Below are positions 1 to 8,866 of a DNA stretch of 64,000 nucleotides, in pieces (within the stretch, counting starts at the first letter, position 1; each line of letters starts with the position of its first letter). The position numbers and the translations under genes were made by a program. Source of the DNA: CAVONV01 sp963697355 (GTDB lineage: Bacteria > Acidobacteriota > Vicinamibacteria > Marinacidobacterales > DATDRI01); the NCBI GenBank assembly GCA_963697355.1, contig CAVONV010000023.1, forward strand, positions 992,001 through 1,056,000, given 5' to 3'. The notes beneath the pieces are model-generated. The model did no database searches and had not been told where the DNA came from. It was given only the letters and a program-made list of their open reading frames with translations.

Positions 1-240
1 CCGGCCGCGTCGCAGAAGAAAATAGAAGTAAACGTTGACCAGTAGCAACGAGCTCACAATGGCGACAAAGACGATCCATACCCAAGTCTGGATTGGCATT
101 CCCAACTTGATGCTCAGCAGCGAGTTTGCCAGAGCAAGCAGGAACAGAAAGCTGCGCGCGATCACGGGCACCCGCAAGCCCCGAGCCTCGCGCTCGAGCA
201 AGAGGGCGTCGAGAGTTTTAGATTCCGGGTGGGCCGACAT
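1..240 (-). CDS. Membrane protein, N-terminal part (cut by window edge)
   Basis: Reading the minus strand from an ATG at 238-240 gives 80 codons open to the window edge. The product starts with a short charged segment (MSAHPESKTLDALLLERE) and then has two hydrophobic stretches at about residues 26-42 and 49-74, separated by a short polar turn, and ends in arginines at the edge. This looks like the two-helix N-terminal anchor of a larger inner-membrane protein. Such anchors often precede cyclase or sensor domains, but nothing of the downstream domain lies in the window, so no function is assigned. Confidence 0.5.
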   Translation of the reverse strand, partial: MSAHPESKTLDALLLEREARGLRVPVIARSFLFLLALANSLLSIKLGMPIQTWVWIVFVAIVSSLLLVNVYFYFLLRRGR

Positions 241-274
241 TCGAGCTCGGTGGTCCTGATTCGCGGACTCTATG

Positions 275-367
275 TTATCGATGGGTGGCAATTATTGCTC
301 CTGACAATCTTGAAGAATCGCCAATCTTCTCGAGGACCTGGCAGTGGGGGAGCGTCCGGCCAATCAT
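275..367 (-). pseudogene. Ser/Thr kinase 5' stub
   Basis: The ATG at 365-367 opens MIGRTLPHCQVLEKIGD, which matches the first 17 residues of the intact kinase starting at 41516 (MIGRTLSHYKVQDKIGE). Homology stops before the glycine loop is complete, and the frame ends after 30 codons. A copy of the kinase promoter lies just upstream at 390-419. It is a remnant of a deleted kinase gene with no kinase activity. Confidence 0.6.
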
Positions 368-389
368 GGTGGACCTCCGCGTCTGGGTG

Positions 390-419
390 AGGATAGTCGT
401 CTTGAGGAAGGAAAGTCAA
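390..419 (-). promoter_or_regulatory. Kinase-type promoter TTGACT-N18-TATCCT
   Basis: On the minus strand TTGACT (414-419) and TATCCT (390-395) are exactly 18 bp apart. The same boxes and spacing occur before five other kinase loci in this window. It now drives only a 30-codon kinase stub. Confidence 0.6.
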
Positions 420-562
420 AGGAGCGGTGCAGGCTTGTGAGATCCGCCGACCGCTGATTGAGATGGAGAGTAGGTGCGAGAACGTGCACCCACTCGTAGG
501 CAGAGCTCCTTTTTTCTAAGGCTTCGCTCGTCAGACCTCGTCTAACCCTTCACCTTTCTATC

Positions 563-2122
563 TCAGCGCGTCCACGACAGCCATTTTCGAAAGAGCCGTT
601 TCACTCGAGGCGTCAAACGGGTACGGTTGAAGGCATCGGCGGTCCGTTTGATGCACTCGGCCTGCGTGGGATAAGGATGAATGGTGCCGGCGATGGTACC
701 GAGACCGACGCCGGCATTCATAGCCAGGGTCAGTTCACTCAACATTTCACCGGCGTGGGAGGCTACGATCGTGGCGCCCAGGATTTCATCGGTGCCTTCC
801 TTGACGTGCACTTTGACAAAACCCTCGTCGGATCCGTCCAGGATGGCTCGATCGACGTGCTCGAGCTCTTGAACGAAAGTCTGAACGGGAATTCCGTTCT
901 CCTTTGCGTCCTTCTCGTACAAACCCACGTGAGCAATCTCCGGATCCGTGTAGGTGCACCACGGAATGGTCAGGGCGCTCGCCTTTTTCTTCATGAACGG
1001 CAGGCCAAACAGAGCGTTCTGGATCACGATGCGGGCAAGCGCGTCGGCCGTATGGGTGAACTTGTACTCGAAGCAACAATCGCCGGCCGCAAAGATCTTC
1101 GGATTCGAGGTCTGTAGGTGATCGTCTACGACGACTCCACGACGGGGTTGATACTCGACGCCGGCCTCCTCGAGCCCAATCCCCTCGACGTTGGGAGCCC
1201 GACCCACCGCCACCAGAATCTCGTCCACAGAAATGGTCCGACACTCTCCGCCGCAGTCGAGCTCTACGGACTTATCGACGCCCTGCTTCGAGACTCGGGT
1301 GATCCTGCAGTTCGCATTCAACTGAACGCCATCCCTCCGGAGAGCCTTTTCCACTCGCTCTGCTGCGTCAGGATCTTCACGCGTGAGGATTTGACTGGCC
1401 CCTTCGAGAAGATGCACTTCGGCCCCGAATCGCCCAAAAGTCTGGGCGAGCTCCACGCCGATGGGACCGGCTCCAACAACCACGAGACGCCGTGGAAGCT
1501 CGGTCAAGGAGAAAACCGTCTCGTTGGTGAGATACCCCGTCTCCTCGATGCCTTCGATGGGAGGTGCCACGGCCCGTCCTCCCGTGGCGATAACGGCCTT
1601 TTTGAACTCCAGCGTTTTCCCGCCGACTTCGATCCGGTCGGGCCCGATGAACTTGCCTTCACCGATGAAGACGTCGACGCCGGCCTCTCGGTAGCGATGG
1701 GCCGAGTCGTTCTTACTAATGCGGGCCCGGAGCTGCCGCATTCGTTCCATCACGGCGGGGAAATCGACCTCAACCTCGCCATGAACGCGTACCCCATACT
1801 CTTTGCCCCTTCGGGCGTCGGCCGCAACGCGAGCGGCGCGGATGAGCGCTTTTGAAGGCACACACCCGACGTTCAGGCAGTCACCTCCCATCAGGTGTTT
1901 CTCGATGAGGGCGACCTTGGCTCCGAGCCCTGCCGCACCGATGGCCGATACCAAACCGGCAGTACCCGCGCCGAGAACGACGAGGTTGTAACGTCCGCTC
2001 GGTTCCGGGTTCACCCAATCAGGGGGGTGCACATTGGCGACTGCGGCCTGGTTGAACTCGTCCCAAGGCTCGATTCTAAAGGCATCGGATTCATCCGTTG
2101 TGTTCTGTGTCGTGACTTCCAT
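563..2122 (-). CDS. Mercuric-reductase-like FAD/NAD(P) disulfide oxidoreductase
   Basis: A 519-residue flavoprotein of the class I pyridine nucleotide-disulfide oxidoreductase family. Visible motifs are the FAD-binding GAGTAGL near residue 52, the redox-active pair in GGDCLNVGCVPSK near residue 80, a second dinucleotide fold GAGPIGVELA near residue 220, the FAD motif FAAGDC and a C-terminal dimerisation domain with HPYPTQAE. The extra C-terminal vicinal cysteines of true MerA are absent, and so is an N-terminal metal-binding domain, so Hg(II) reduction is doubtful. Most relatives are called mercuric-reductase-like or dihydrolipoamide dehydrogenase-like. I chose the ATG at 2120-2122 because GGAG sits a few bases upstream; the frame stays open for 22 more codons. 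It is cytosolic and alone, with no mer genes nearby. Confidence 0.85.
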   Translation of the reverse strand: MEVTTQNTTDESDAFRIEPWDEFNQAAVANVHPPDWVNPEPSGRYNLVVLGAGTAGLVSAIGAAGLGAKVALIEKHLMGGDCLNVGCVPSKALIRAARVAADARRGKEYGVRVHGEVEVDFPAVMERMRQLRARISKNDSAHRYREAGVDVFIGEGKFIGPDRIEVGGKTLEFKKAVIATGGRAVAPPIEGIEETGYLTNETVFSLTELPRRLVVVGAGPIGVELAQTFGRFGAEVHLLEGASQILTREDPDAAERVEKALRRDGVQLNANCRITRVSKQGVDKSVELDCGGECRTISVDEILVAVGRAPNVEGIGLEEAGVEYQPRRGVVVDDHLQTSNPKIFAAGDCCFEYKFTHTADALARIVIQNALFGLPFMKKKASALTIPWCTYTDPEIAHVGLYEKDAKENGIPVQTFVQELEHVDRAILDGSDEGFVKVHVKEGTDEILGATIVASHAGEMLSELTLAMNAGVGLGTIAGTIHPYPTQAECIKRTADAFNRTRLTPRVKRLFRKWLSWTR

Positions 2123-2196
2123 CAATGATCTCCACACCAACCGGTATCGGTCGCGACGGTGTTGACAGTGGCGGTGTATACGAGCCACCGTTTCTG
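2123..2196. other. Short spacer without a gene
   Basis: This spacer holds the ribosome-binding site of the flavoprotein gene and nothing else that I recognise. Confidence 0.4.
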
Positions 2197-2418
2197 CTAT
2201 CTCTTAGATTTGAGTCCCTTTGACCCTAGTATTTCTCGCTCTGCTTTCAGCCAGTCGTCAAGGGCGGAACGGTCTTCTTTGCTACGCTTTGAGTATAGCT
2301 TGTACGCTCGGCTCGCGATGCCTTCGGCACGCGCGTTGCCATCCGGGCCTTCGAAAGAAAGGACGTGGAACTGCCATATCGTCTGACTCTCCGTGAATCT
2401 ACTGTGGAACGCCAGTCC
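2197..2418 (-). pseudogene. DUF2934-like fragment with a glycosyltransferase-like start
   Basis: This minus-strand frame has no ATG, GTG or TTG start. It opens after a TAA and reads WQFHVLSFEGPDGNARAEG, then RAYKLYSKRSKEDRS and ALDDWLKAEREIL. The second part resembles the DUF2934 motif (RAYELY, then DDWLQAE), which is common in Acidobacteria. The first part resembles the start of a family of GT4-like glycosyltransferases (SFEGPD followed by AGGI). Without a start codon, and with the two motifs run together, it is best read as a composite remnant. Family names are from memory of the motifs. Confidence 0.4.
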
Positions 2419-2848
2419 TTATTAATGGTATCCACGAGTCTGCGTCCCGCCTGTGAGTTGCTTAACCCCAAAGCGAAAATAATCCGGGACCAAAAATGCA
2501 CACCAAGTAATGCTGTTTGATTGAAGATGAAAATCGTGGGACAGGCAACTCATTTCGGCTGCATTTTCGCGCAGGGCGAAGGCGTGTTCTATTCTTGTGA
2601 AGTGCTTCACTAAGGTTTCATCGCTGGATCGACTAGACTGGAGCAGAGCGAAAAGCGCCGGAGCGATGTGACGATGCAGCGGCAGTTCATCTAAATATGA
2701 CCATTCGGGGACCGAAACCCTCCGATGCCAGCTTCTTCCCGTCGTGCGGCGCAGTGAACCCGACACTGACCATCGCGGCCAACACGCTCCGGGTCGGAGA
2801 TCGGTTGCTCGAGCTTCTCAAATAGCCACAACACAAGGGAGTCCCTTG
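2419..2848. other. Non-coding stretch before the glycosidase pseudogene
   Basis: No convincing gene. Open frames on both strands lack family motifs or ribosome-binding sites. AAGGGAG at 2836-2842 is the likely ribosome-binding site of the next gene. Confidence 0.35.
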
Positions 2849-3736
2849 ATGCGCGATGATCTTCACGATCTCGTAAAGAGGGCAAAGGATGTTCTCGACG
2901 GCAACTGGCTCGGTGCGTCCACGAAGCCCGCGCCCGCTCTTTATCCCCACCAGTGGAACTGGGACTCCGGGTTCATTGCGGTCGGATACGCCCGTTACCA
3001 CCAGACCCGTGCCCAGCAGGAGCTTTCGACGCTTTTCAAAGCACAATGGACCAACGGCATGCTGCCCCAAATCGTCTTCGATCCGGACGCTTTGGGAGGC
3101 TACTTTCCGGAGCCGGACTTCTGGCAATGCGACCGTTCGCCCCATTATCCAGCGGGTGTCGAGACGTCCGGGATCACGATGCCTCCGGTTCATGCGATGG
3201 CGGCACTTCGGATCTTCGAGAACGCCCCCAATCAAAAAGCAGCCCGGGATTGGCTAGAGGAGATGTACCCTAAACTCCTGGCACTCCACGCGTACTGCTA
3301 TCGAGAAAGGGACCCGGACAAAGAGGGCCTGATCTATATCGGGCACCCGTGGGAATCCGGCATGGACAACGCACCCACTTGGGACTAGCCCCTCAAAGCG
3401 ATCCAAGTGGACGAGTCCAAGCTACCTTCCTACGAGAGAAAAGACCTCGAGAAAGGCGTACCGGCCGAGCAACGACCTTCCCATGATGATTACAATCGTT
3501 ACGTTTATCTCGTGGACCAGTTTCGCCGACACCGATACGACGAAAAAGCCATCTACGAAGAGTGTCCTTTCCTCATCCAGGGCCCCTTGTTCAACGCCAT
3601 CCTGTCCAAAAGCGTTTCCGAGCCTACTGCCGTTTATGCTGTTGGGAACCCGACCTACAGTCTGCTCGGTCCGGACCGAGCTCAAATGCGAGCACCCCGA
3701 ACAACTTTGAATCTCGACATGCGGCCCCCGCCTTAG
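2849..3736 (+). pseudogene. MGH1/GH63-like glycosidase, internal TAG and replaced 3' end
   Basis: The ATG at 2849 follows AAGGGAG. The product reads as the (alpha/alpha)6-barrel glycosidase family often annotated amylo-alpha-1,6-glucosidase or MGH1-like: QWNWDSGFIAVGYARY, ALGGYFPEPDFW, MPPVHAMA and HPWESGMDNAPTWD. The frame then meets TAG at 3386-3388, and the same frame goes on as PLKAIQVDESKLP, as expected of the family, up to about residue 250. After about 3604 the glycosidase sequence stops and the frame encodes a tail like the end of the HNH gene at 40207-41397. It thus has a nonsense change plus loss of most of the catalytic barrel (intact relatives exceed 400 residues). A dead gene is the simplest reading. 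Confidence 0.7.
3604..3690 (+). repeat. Copy of the HNH-gene tail
   Basis: The sequence encodes SEPTAVYAVGNPTYSLLGPD, and 41284-41370 encodes SEPAAVYAIGNRAHDLLGPD, with clear nucleotide similarity. It is fused in frame to the glycosidase fragment, so it marks a recombination junction. Confidence 0.6.
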
Positions 3737-3921
3737 AGAAAGGTAGCTCTGGCCCTGAACAGGTGTACGGTCTCCCACCTACTTTCTATCCAAGTTGCGG
3801 TCGTCGGATATCTCGAACCGGAAACTCTGAGTTGCTTTGCGATTGACCGACAGGATTCTGCGGACTCGGGTGGATTGGGTGCCAACTGAGTGTCAATACC
3901 ACATGGGCGACCGTGACAGGA
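3737..3921. other. Spacer without a recognisable gene
   Basis: Only short unsupported frames are present. It lies between the glycosidase remnant and the integrase remnant, so it is probably decayed mobile-element DNA. Confidence 0.3.
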
Positions 3922-4068
3922 CATCACCCGATCTGCAGCGGCTTCTTTGCATGGACGGCAAGACGTGCGAGTAGTGTCGAAGGTGAAGGTGATGCTAGCG
4001 TGACCGAGACGTTCGCTCACGACTTTCGGATTCTGATCAGCCGTCAAGAGAGTACTGTCGGGCGACGT
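3922..4068 (-). pseudogene. Tyrosine recombinase (phage-type integrase) C-terminal remnant
   Basis: The minus strand encodes NPKVVSERLGHASITFTFDT, the LGHxS box of tyrosine recombinases. In an intact enzyme a YSHVLP-type segment with the nucleophilic tyrosine should follow. A one-base loss right after FDT puts TYSHVLPSMQ in another frame, and the original frame returns as EAAADRV. Everything upstream (the N-terminal DNA-binding part and first catalytic arginine) is missing. It is a footprint of a former integrative element. The sequence is of phage-integrase type and does not look like an integron IntI. Confidence 0.6.
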
Positions 4069-4072
4069 CTGG

Positions 4073-5002
4073 TTACCAAATCCCGCCGTCGAAACTGCTC
4101 TTCGAGGCCTTGGCAACCAGTTTCCTGAGCTTAGCCCAGGTTGCTTCGTAGGTGTCGTAGAGCTCGGTCCCCGTGACGAGGATTGGCCTGAAGTGCCAGC
4201 CCCTGAAACGGAGGCGTTTGAATAGGGCTTCGACCTCCGCGCTGACGACCCAGAAAGGCGAGCTCCAGGTGGCCCACGGCTCTGCAGTGCGAGCGAAATC
4301 GGGCCGATCGGCTAGATCGGTCGATGAGTATCCGAGGCAGCCAAGGTGTCTCAAGCGTCCGTCTTCTTCCGCGAAACGGCTGCTGATCCGCTCCACACTG
4401 CTATCTAGCACCGCCGGGGGCAGCACCACTTCGCTGAACAACTGGAAGAAGCCGTCGTAAGGGGTTCCGGACTTTGTGACGAGAACCGGTAGGAGCTCGA
4501 ATCCCGAGAATCCCTCTTCTTTGAGGGCTTGGGCGACAGCAGCGCCCACGACATACTCGCTGGTCCATTGCCCGATGACACCCACCATGTTGGGCTTCAT
4601 TGAGATTCGCGAAAGAGCGAAGCCCCGTGGCAGGTGTATGGGTTCACTTGCACCGGTATCAATAGGAGGTGCGGCATCCGCAACCTTGGAATTGGACTCG
4701 CAGTCGCGATCGGTTTCCTTCAATGCGTAGCGAGCGACAGGTTGGAAGTGAGTCAACTGTTGACGCTCTGCTCGAGAGAGGACAAGCTCACCCGATACCC
4801 AGTATCCATCAGCTCCATCACCAGCACGAATGATGTCGCTCAGGATCGGATCAGACACCGAGACGGGGCAGCGTGCGCTCTCGTACACCTGGTGTGGGAG
4901 GTGACTTAAGAGAATGCCCTTGCTCTTGTCGCCCAGCGGGAAGAGACGCGCCCTCAGATCCATGAGCGGCTCGAGTGTCCCATACCGGGAAACGTCGTCC
5001 AA
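4073..5002 (-). CDS. Hypothetical protein with two similar halves; member of a local repeat family
   Basis: A 309-residue protein of no family I can name with confidence. Two segments resemble each other: ALKEEGFSGFELLPVLVTKS followed by GTPYDGFFQLF, and LFKRLRFRGWHFRPILVTG followed by TELYDTYEATW, suggesting an internal duplication. No signal peptide or membrane helix is seen. The first possible start is a TTG at 5000-5002; an in-frame TAG lies ten codons upstream, and the first ATG is at codon 14. Neither has a good ribosome-binding site, so the start is uncertain. The last ~28 residues recur, in frame and with the same stop context, at 61867-61957, and a shorter piece recurs near 9605-9650. 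The layout is faintly like Myxococcus-type immunity or paired-CXXC families, but cysteine pairs are absent. Confidence 0.6.
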   Translation of the reverse strand: MDDVSRYGTLEPLMDLRARLFPLGDKSKGILLSHLPHQVYESARCPVSVSDPILSDIIRAGDGADGYWVSGELVLSRAERQQLTHFQPVARYALKETDRDCESNSKVADAAPPIDTGASEPIHLPRGFALSRISMKPNMVGVIGQWTSEYVVGAAVAQALKEEGFSGFELLPVLVTKSGTPYDGFFQLFSEVVLPPAVLDSSVERISSRFAEEDGRLRHLGCLGYSSTDLADRPDFARTAEPWATWSSPFWVVSAEVEALFKRLRFRGWHFRPILVTGTELYDTYEATWAKLRKLVAKASKSSFDGGIW

Positions 5003-5155
5003 CGTAAGTGCGCAATTCTGTGAGGGTCCATTCTATCTGTGCCTCGTCAGCTTCAACGCATTGTTCCCAATCTCATTTCATCAAGATCGACGATCTACCC
5101 GCGTTGATGTCCTCTGCCAACCTAGGATTGCTCGTCGAGATGAATGCGATGAGAG

Positions 5156-6463
5156 CTAGTGTTGTCCCAGGAGGCAGACAGCAAGCTCGTCGCCGTCGCG
5201 GTAGACGATGTGAGAGCCGGTGACTGCGGGATGAGCCCAGCAGGTAGCATGTCCCAGCGCGTACTTCTTGAGCTCGTTGAAGCTCTCGTCCTTGACCTTC
5301 CCGACGGTCAGCGAGCCGTCTTCCGTAAATACCAACACTTCATCGCCCCAGGAGATGAGCGACGCGTGTTCGCCGCTGCGCGGTCGACCCTTCCAGAGAA
5401 CGTTTCCACTTTTCGGGTCGAGAAGGAAGAACTGACCGCGCCGGAGGTGCGAGAACCCGAACACGAGCCCGCCGGCGGCGACGGGCGTGCTCATGAACAT
5501 CGAGGCGGTGCGGTGCTTCCAGACCTGCCGTACCACCCAGTCCGAGTTGCATGCCTGGATATCCCATGCGGCGATACCCCAGTCGTAGTCCGAAGTGATC
5601 AAGCGTCCGTCCAGGAACAACGGGGTCACGATGGTATTGTCCTCCGTCACGGTGAAGGGAATCCGCCAGAGCTCTCTGCCCGTTCGTGGGTCGGCTCCGA
5701 CGATCATTCTCCTAGTCTTGAAGACGAGTTGTGGCTGGCCCTCGATCTCAGTGACGACCGGCGTCGCTCCCACGGCCGGCCGGTCGCCGGTCCAACGCCA
5801 CACCTCGCGGCCGTCGGTGACGCGAATGCCGAGCATCGCGGCTTTGGTGGGGATCTCGACGCTGTCGCGTACGTCACCGCCGAAGTGCACGAAGACCAGG
5901 TCCTCCCAGACGACGGGCGAGGCGGCGTTGCCGAAGTAGGGGAGACTGGGGTCGAATTCGTCGGCGGAGTTCTTGCGCCACAGAAGCTTGCCGGTAGCGG
6001 CATCCCAGGCGATGAGAACAGAAGTCACGCCAAAGGTGAACAAGCGGCCGTCGTGCAGCGCCGGGGTCCCGTAGGGGCCGCTTCCGTGGGCGAGGGCGGA
6101 GTCGTCCTGGCGGAAGGGCGCGGCGTAGGACTGGCGCCAGACGGGCTCACCGGTGGCAAGACGGAAGCAGGTCACGACTTCCTCGTTGCCCTGGCGTGAA
6201 TGGACCCAGACGCGGTCGCCGCTGACGACGGGGCCGGAGTATCCGCCACCGATCTGCCGGATCCAGTCAACCGAGAGTTGGTCGGGAAGCGGGTGGCTTC
6301 GACCGGGCCCGGCGACGGATCCATCGGCTTGAGGCCCGCGCCACTGGGGCCATTGCCCCGCGAGCACCGGAGCGGGCAAGAATACGAGCCCACACAGTAG
6401 GGCTGTGGCGCAGCTCAAGCGGGCGGATGGATCTGACGTCACGCGGAACAGCGGCAGTCGCAT
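5156..6463 (-). CDS. PQQ-like beta-propeller repeat protein, secreted
   Basis: A 435-residue protein with an N-terminal signal peptide (ATALLCGLVFLPAPVLAG) followed by WPQWRGP, the usual start of the mature part in BamB/PQQ-like propellers of this type. At least five blades show the alternation of a strand plus AWDAATGKLLWR, RVTDGREVWRWTG, ADPRTGRELWRI and LDPKSGNVLWKG. It lacks the catalytic residues of PQQ dehydrogenases, so it probably acts as a periplasmic binding or scaffold propeller rather than an enzyme (family knowledge). The ATG at 6461-6463 is preceded by GGGAGG at good distance; an ATG six codons upstream has no such site. No operon partners. Confidence 0.8.
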   Translation of the reverse strand: MRLPLFRVTSDPSARLSCATALLCGLVFLPAPVLAGQWPQWRGPQADGSVAGPGRSHPLPDQLSVDWIRQIGGGYSGPVVSGDRVWVHSRQGNEEVVTCFRLATGEPVWRQSYAAPFRQDDSALAHGSGPYGTPALHDGRLFTFGVTSVLIAWDAATGKLLWRKNSADEFDPSLPYFGNAASPVVWEDLVFVHFGGDVRDSVEIPTKAAMLGIRVTDGREVWRWTGDRPAVGATPVVTEIEGQPQLVFKTRRMIVGADPRTGRELWRIPFTVTEDNTIVTPLFLDGRLITSDYDWGIAAWDIQACNSDWVVRQVWKHRTASMFMSTPVAAGGLVFGFSHLRRGQFFLLDPKSGNVLWKGRPRSGEHASLISWGDEVLVFTEDGSLTVGKVKDESFNELKKYALGHATCWAHPAVTGSHIVYRDGDELAVCLLGQH

Positions 6464-6828
6464 AACGGGCCTCCCATGCAAAAAGAGGTTCCGGTCCCAG
6501 GATAGCGCCGTCGGCGAGCGGCCGCCAGTGCAAGAAAGCTACTCGAGCCCGTACACCACGAAGTATCGTTCGCCCCAAGTCTTTGTTTCAACCAATGAGC
6601 TGGGAAAAGTGGTGTTCACAGTGGCGATGGACCTGCTCCGCCCGCCGTGCGAGCGCACTTCGCCGGTCAGTTGGCTGCGTGGATATTCAGTGGCGAGCTC
6701 TTGACTCGTCATCGAGCCTGAGATAGCGGATCAACAGGCTCGACCTTGCCTTCCATTGTGCCCGCACATAACATGAACGCGTTTCGTACAAGCTCCACGT
6801 CTTTGTTTCTACAAACAGGAGAGGAATC
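6464..6828. other. Intergenic region between divergent genes
   Basis: No gene seen. AGGAGAGG at 6817-6824 is the ribosome-binding site of the serine hydrolase. Two short similar strings, GTCTTTGTTTC, occur near 6579 and 6800; their meaning is unknown. Confidence 0.4.
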
Positions 6829-7830
6829 ATGAGGACTCGCGTCTGGTGCATTTGGATGGTGATGATGGCCCTGGTGCTACCTGTGGTGCAGGCGGAATCT
6901 CTCACGGACGATCCTCGGGTCACGTCGGCGCTCCGGCTCCTCGAGGTCTGGGTAGAGACACAACTCGCCTACGAGGCCATTCCGGGAATTTCCATGGGCA
7001 TCGTCTACGACCAGGATCTGATCTGGAGCAAGGGCTTCGGATTTGCCAATCCGGAGAAAGGACTCGAAGCATCACCCGGGACCATCTACAGCATTTGCTC
7101 CATCTCCAAGCTCTTCACGAGCGTTGCCGTGATGCAACTTCGCGATCAAGGAAAGCTCAGTCTCGACGAGCCTATCGAAATGTATCTTCCTTGGTATCAA
7201 ATCAAGGATAAGTATCCCGAGGCTCCCCCCGTTGATCTTCGGGGCATTCTCACGCACTCCGCCGGCCTGCCTCGCGAGGCCGGTTTCCCGTACTGGACCG
7301 GCCCCGAGTATCCCTTTCCTACGCGAGACCGAATCGTCGAGATGCTCCCCAGCCAGGAAGAGCTCTACCCCGCCGATACGTACTATCAGTATTCCAACCT
7401 CGGGCTGACACTAGCGGGAGAGGTGGTCGCCGCCGTCTCGGGAGAACCCTACTCGGAATACATACAAAACAAGATCCTCGATCCGCTGGCAATGAACGAT
7501 ACGAGCACGGAAATACCCAATGCGTTTCGAGGCGACAAGCTCGCGCTCGGCTACAGCCGGCGTCTGCGCGATGGAAGTCGCAAGGAGATACCGCCTTACC
7601 AGGTAAGGGGTATCGCTTCCGCGGCAGGCTTCGCCTCGACAGTCGAGGACCTGGCGCGCTTCGCATCATGGCAATTTCGACTTCTCGAGAAGGGCGGGGA
7701 CGAAGTGCTCGCTGCGAACACCCTGAAGGAGATGCAACGTGTCCATTGGCTCGATCCGGATTGGGAGACGACGCGGGGCATCGGCTTTTCGGTCTCGATT
7801 GGCAGACACGTCACTCTTGGCCAACCCTAG
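6829..7830 (+). pseudogene. Beta-lactamase-family serine hydrolase, 3' end deleted
   Basis: The first ~325 residues are a good class C/EstB-like serine hydrolase. It has a signal peptide (MMALVLPVVQAE), the nucleophile motif SxxK as SISK near residue 94, YSN near residue 187 (YYQYSNLGL) and GFASTVEDLARF. The strong AGGAGAGG site supports the start. At about 7820 the family sequence (GIGFSV and onwards) breaks off, and a stop follows at 7828-7830. The C-terminal part with the HGG-type third motif is missing, and the DNA passes directly into a glycosyltransferase 3' end. A deletion between two genes explains this. The truncated protein is probably inactive. Confidence 0.75.
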
Positions 7831-8695
7831 AGTTCGTTCACAATGCCACCGTCTACAAGAACCGTCCCCTCTCGGTGCTCGATTTTCTCTCAGCCCAGTT
7901 TCTCGAGATCCACCCGCTGAACTTCCTCCTCCTGGTCGGCGGTCTCGTCTTTTTTTCATTTCCAACACCGGCAGACGTTACCGGCTCTTCGGCTGTATGT
8001 ACCTGACCCTTTTCGTGCTATTCATCGCCCGCAACGCCAAGCCGTACTACGCGGGCCCAATCTATCCTCTCATGCTGGCGGGAGGCGCGGTCTTCCTCGA
8101 GCAACTCGTGTCGCGGGCTCAGCGGTCCTGGCCGGCGTTCGCCGTTGCTTCCGTTTTCGCGATAGGTGGCGCTGCACTGGCACCCATGACCCTGCCGGTT
8201 CTTCCTGTGGAGACCTTCCTTCGTTACCAGAACTTCGTCCTCGGCGGACCGCTCGGTTCCTCGGAGCAGAAGGCGGTCGGACCGCTCCCTCAACACTATG
8301 CCGATATATTTGGCAACGAGGAATTGGTCGCTCTGGTGGCCGAGGTCTATCATGATCTCACTCCTGAAGAACAAGCCCGTTGCACCATCTTGGGCATGGC
8401 CTACCCGCAGGCGGGAGCGGTCGACTTCTTTGGACCCCGCTACGGTCTGCCGAAAGCGATCTCCAGCCACAACAACTACTGGCTCTGGGGCCCCGGCGAC
8501 AACACCGGAGAGATTCTCATCGTTGCCGGCCTGAATGAGGAAGTTTTGGCGCGACGGTTTGAAGAGGTAAACCAAGTGCGCACGTTCCATCATCCCTACG
8601 CTATGCCTTGGCGTAACAATCTCCCCATCTATGTCTGCCGTCAACCCCGAATATCACTGAAAGACGCCTGGCCCGAATTCAAGCACTACGAATAG
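7828..8695 (+). pseudogene. GT39/ArnT-like glycosyltransferase, C-terminal half only
   Basis: From about 7828 one frame encodes TLEFVHNATVYKNRPLSVLD and hydrophobic segments (HPLNFLLLVGGLVFFSF). Near 7963 the frame shifts and continues ARNAKPYYAGPIYPLMLAGG, further helices and a soluble C-terminal domain ending DAWPEFKHYE at 8695. This is the second half of a membrane-embedded dolichyl-phosphate-mannose-type glycosyltransferase. In this family the multi-helix part is followed by a domain with HNNYWLWGPG and an I-Y-V-C-R ending. The first half with the catalytic acidic residues is absent, and the remaining part is frameshifted, so it cannot make an enzyme. Confidence 0.7.
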
Positions 8696-8754
8696 GCGGC
8701 ACACCTTGGGACCACGTTGGTAAAAGAGGTGGTTCGAGGGTCAACTGGGTGGAA

Positions 8755-8778
8755 AAAGGGGACAGGTCCCTTTCTCCC
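8755..8778. repeat. REP-like palindrome around GGGACAGGTCCC
   Basis: AAAAAGGGGACAGGTCCC followed by TTTC forms a short imperfect hairpin between two genes. Related cores (GTGCCAGGCAC, GTGACAGGCAC, GTGACAGTCAC) occur at other intergenic sites of the window. Confidence 0.45.
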
Positions 8779-8866
8779 TGCAAGCAATTCGTCGGATTAG
8801 GGTTAAGCACACCTTGCTGTATACTCCCCCCAACGACGAGAGTCGATATAGAAAGGTGGGTGAGTC

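Noticed and set aside
1118..1855. Long plus-strand open frame of 245 codons
   Set aside because: It is the antisense shadow of the flavoprotein gene and has no motif or ribosome-binding site.
3922..4068. Integron integrase for the attC sites
   Set aside because: The remnant has a phage-type box (VVSERLGHAS) without the IntI-specific insertion region, and lies 7 kb away in decayed DNA.
5159..6199. Plus-strand open frame of 346 codons
   Set aside because: Antisense shadow of the PQQ-propeller gene in GC-rich code.
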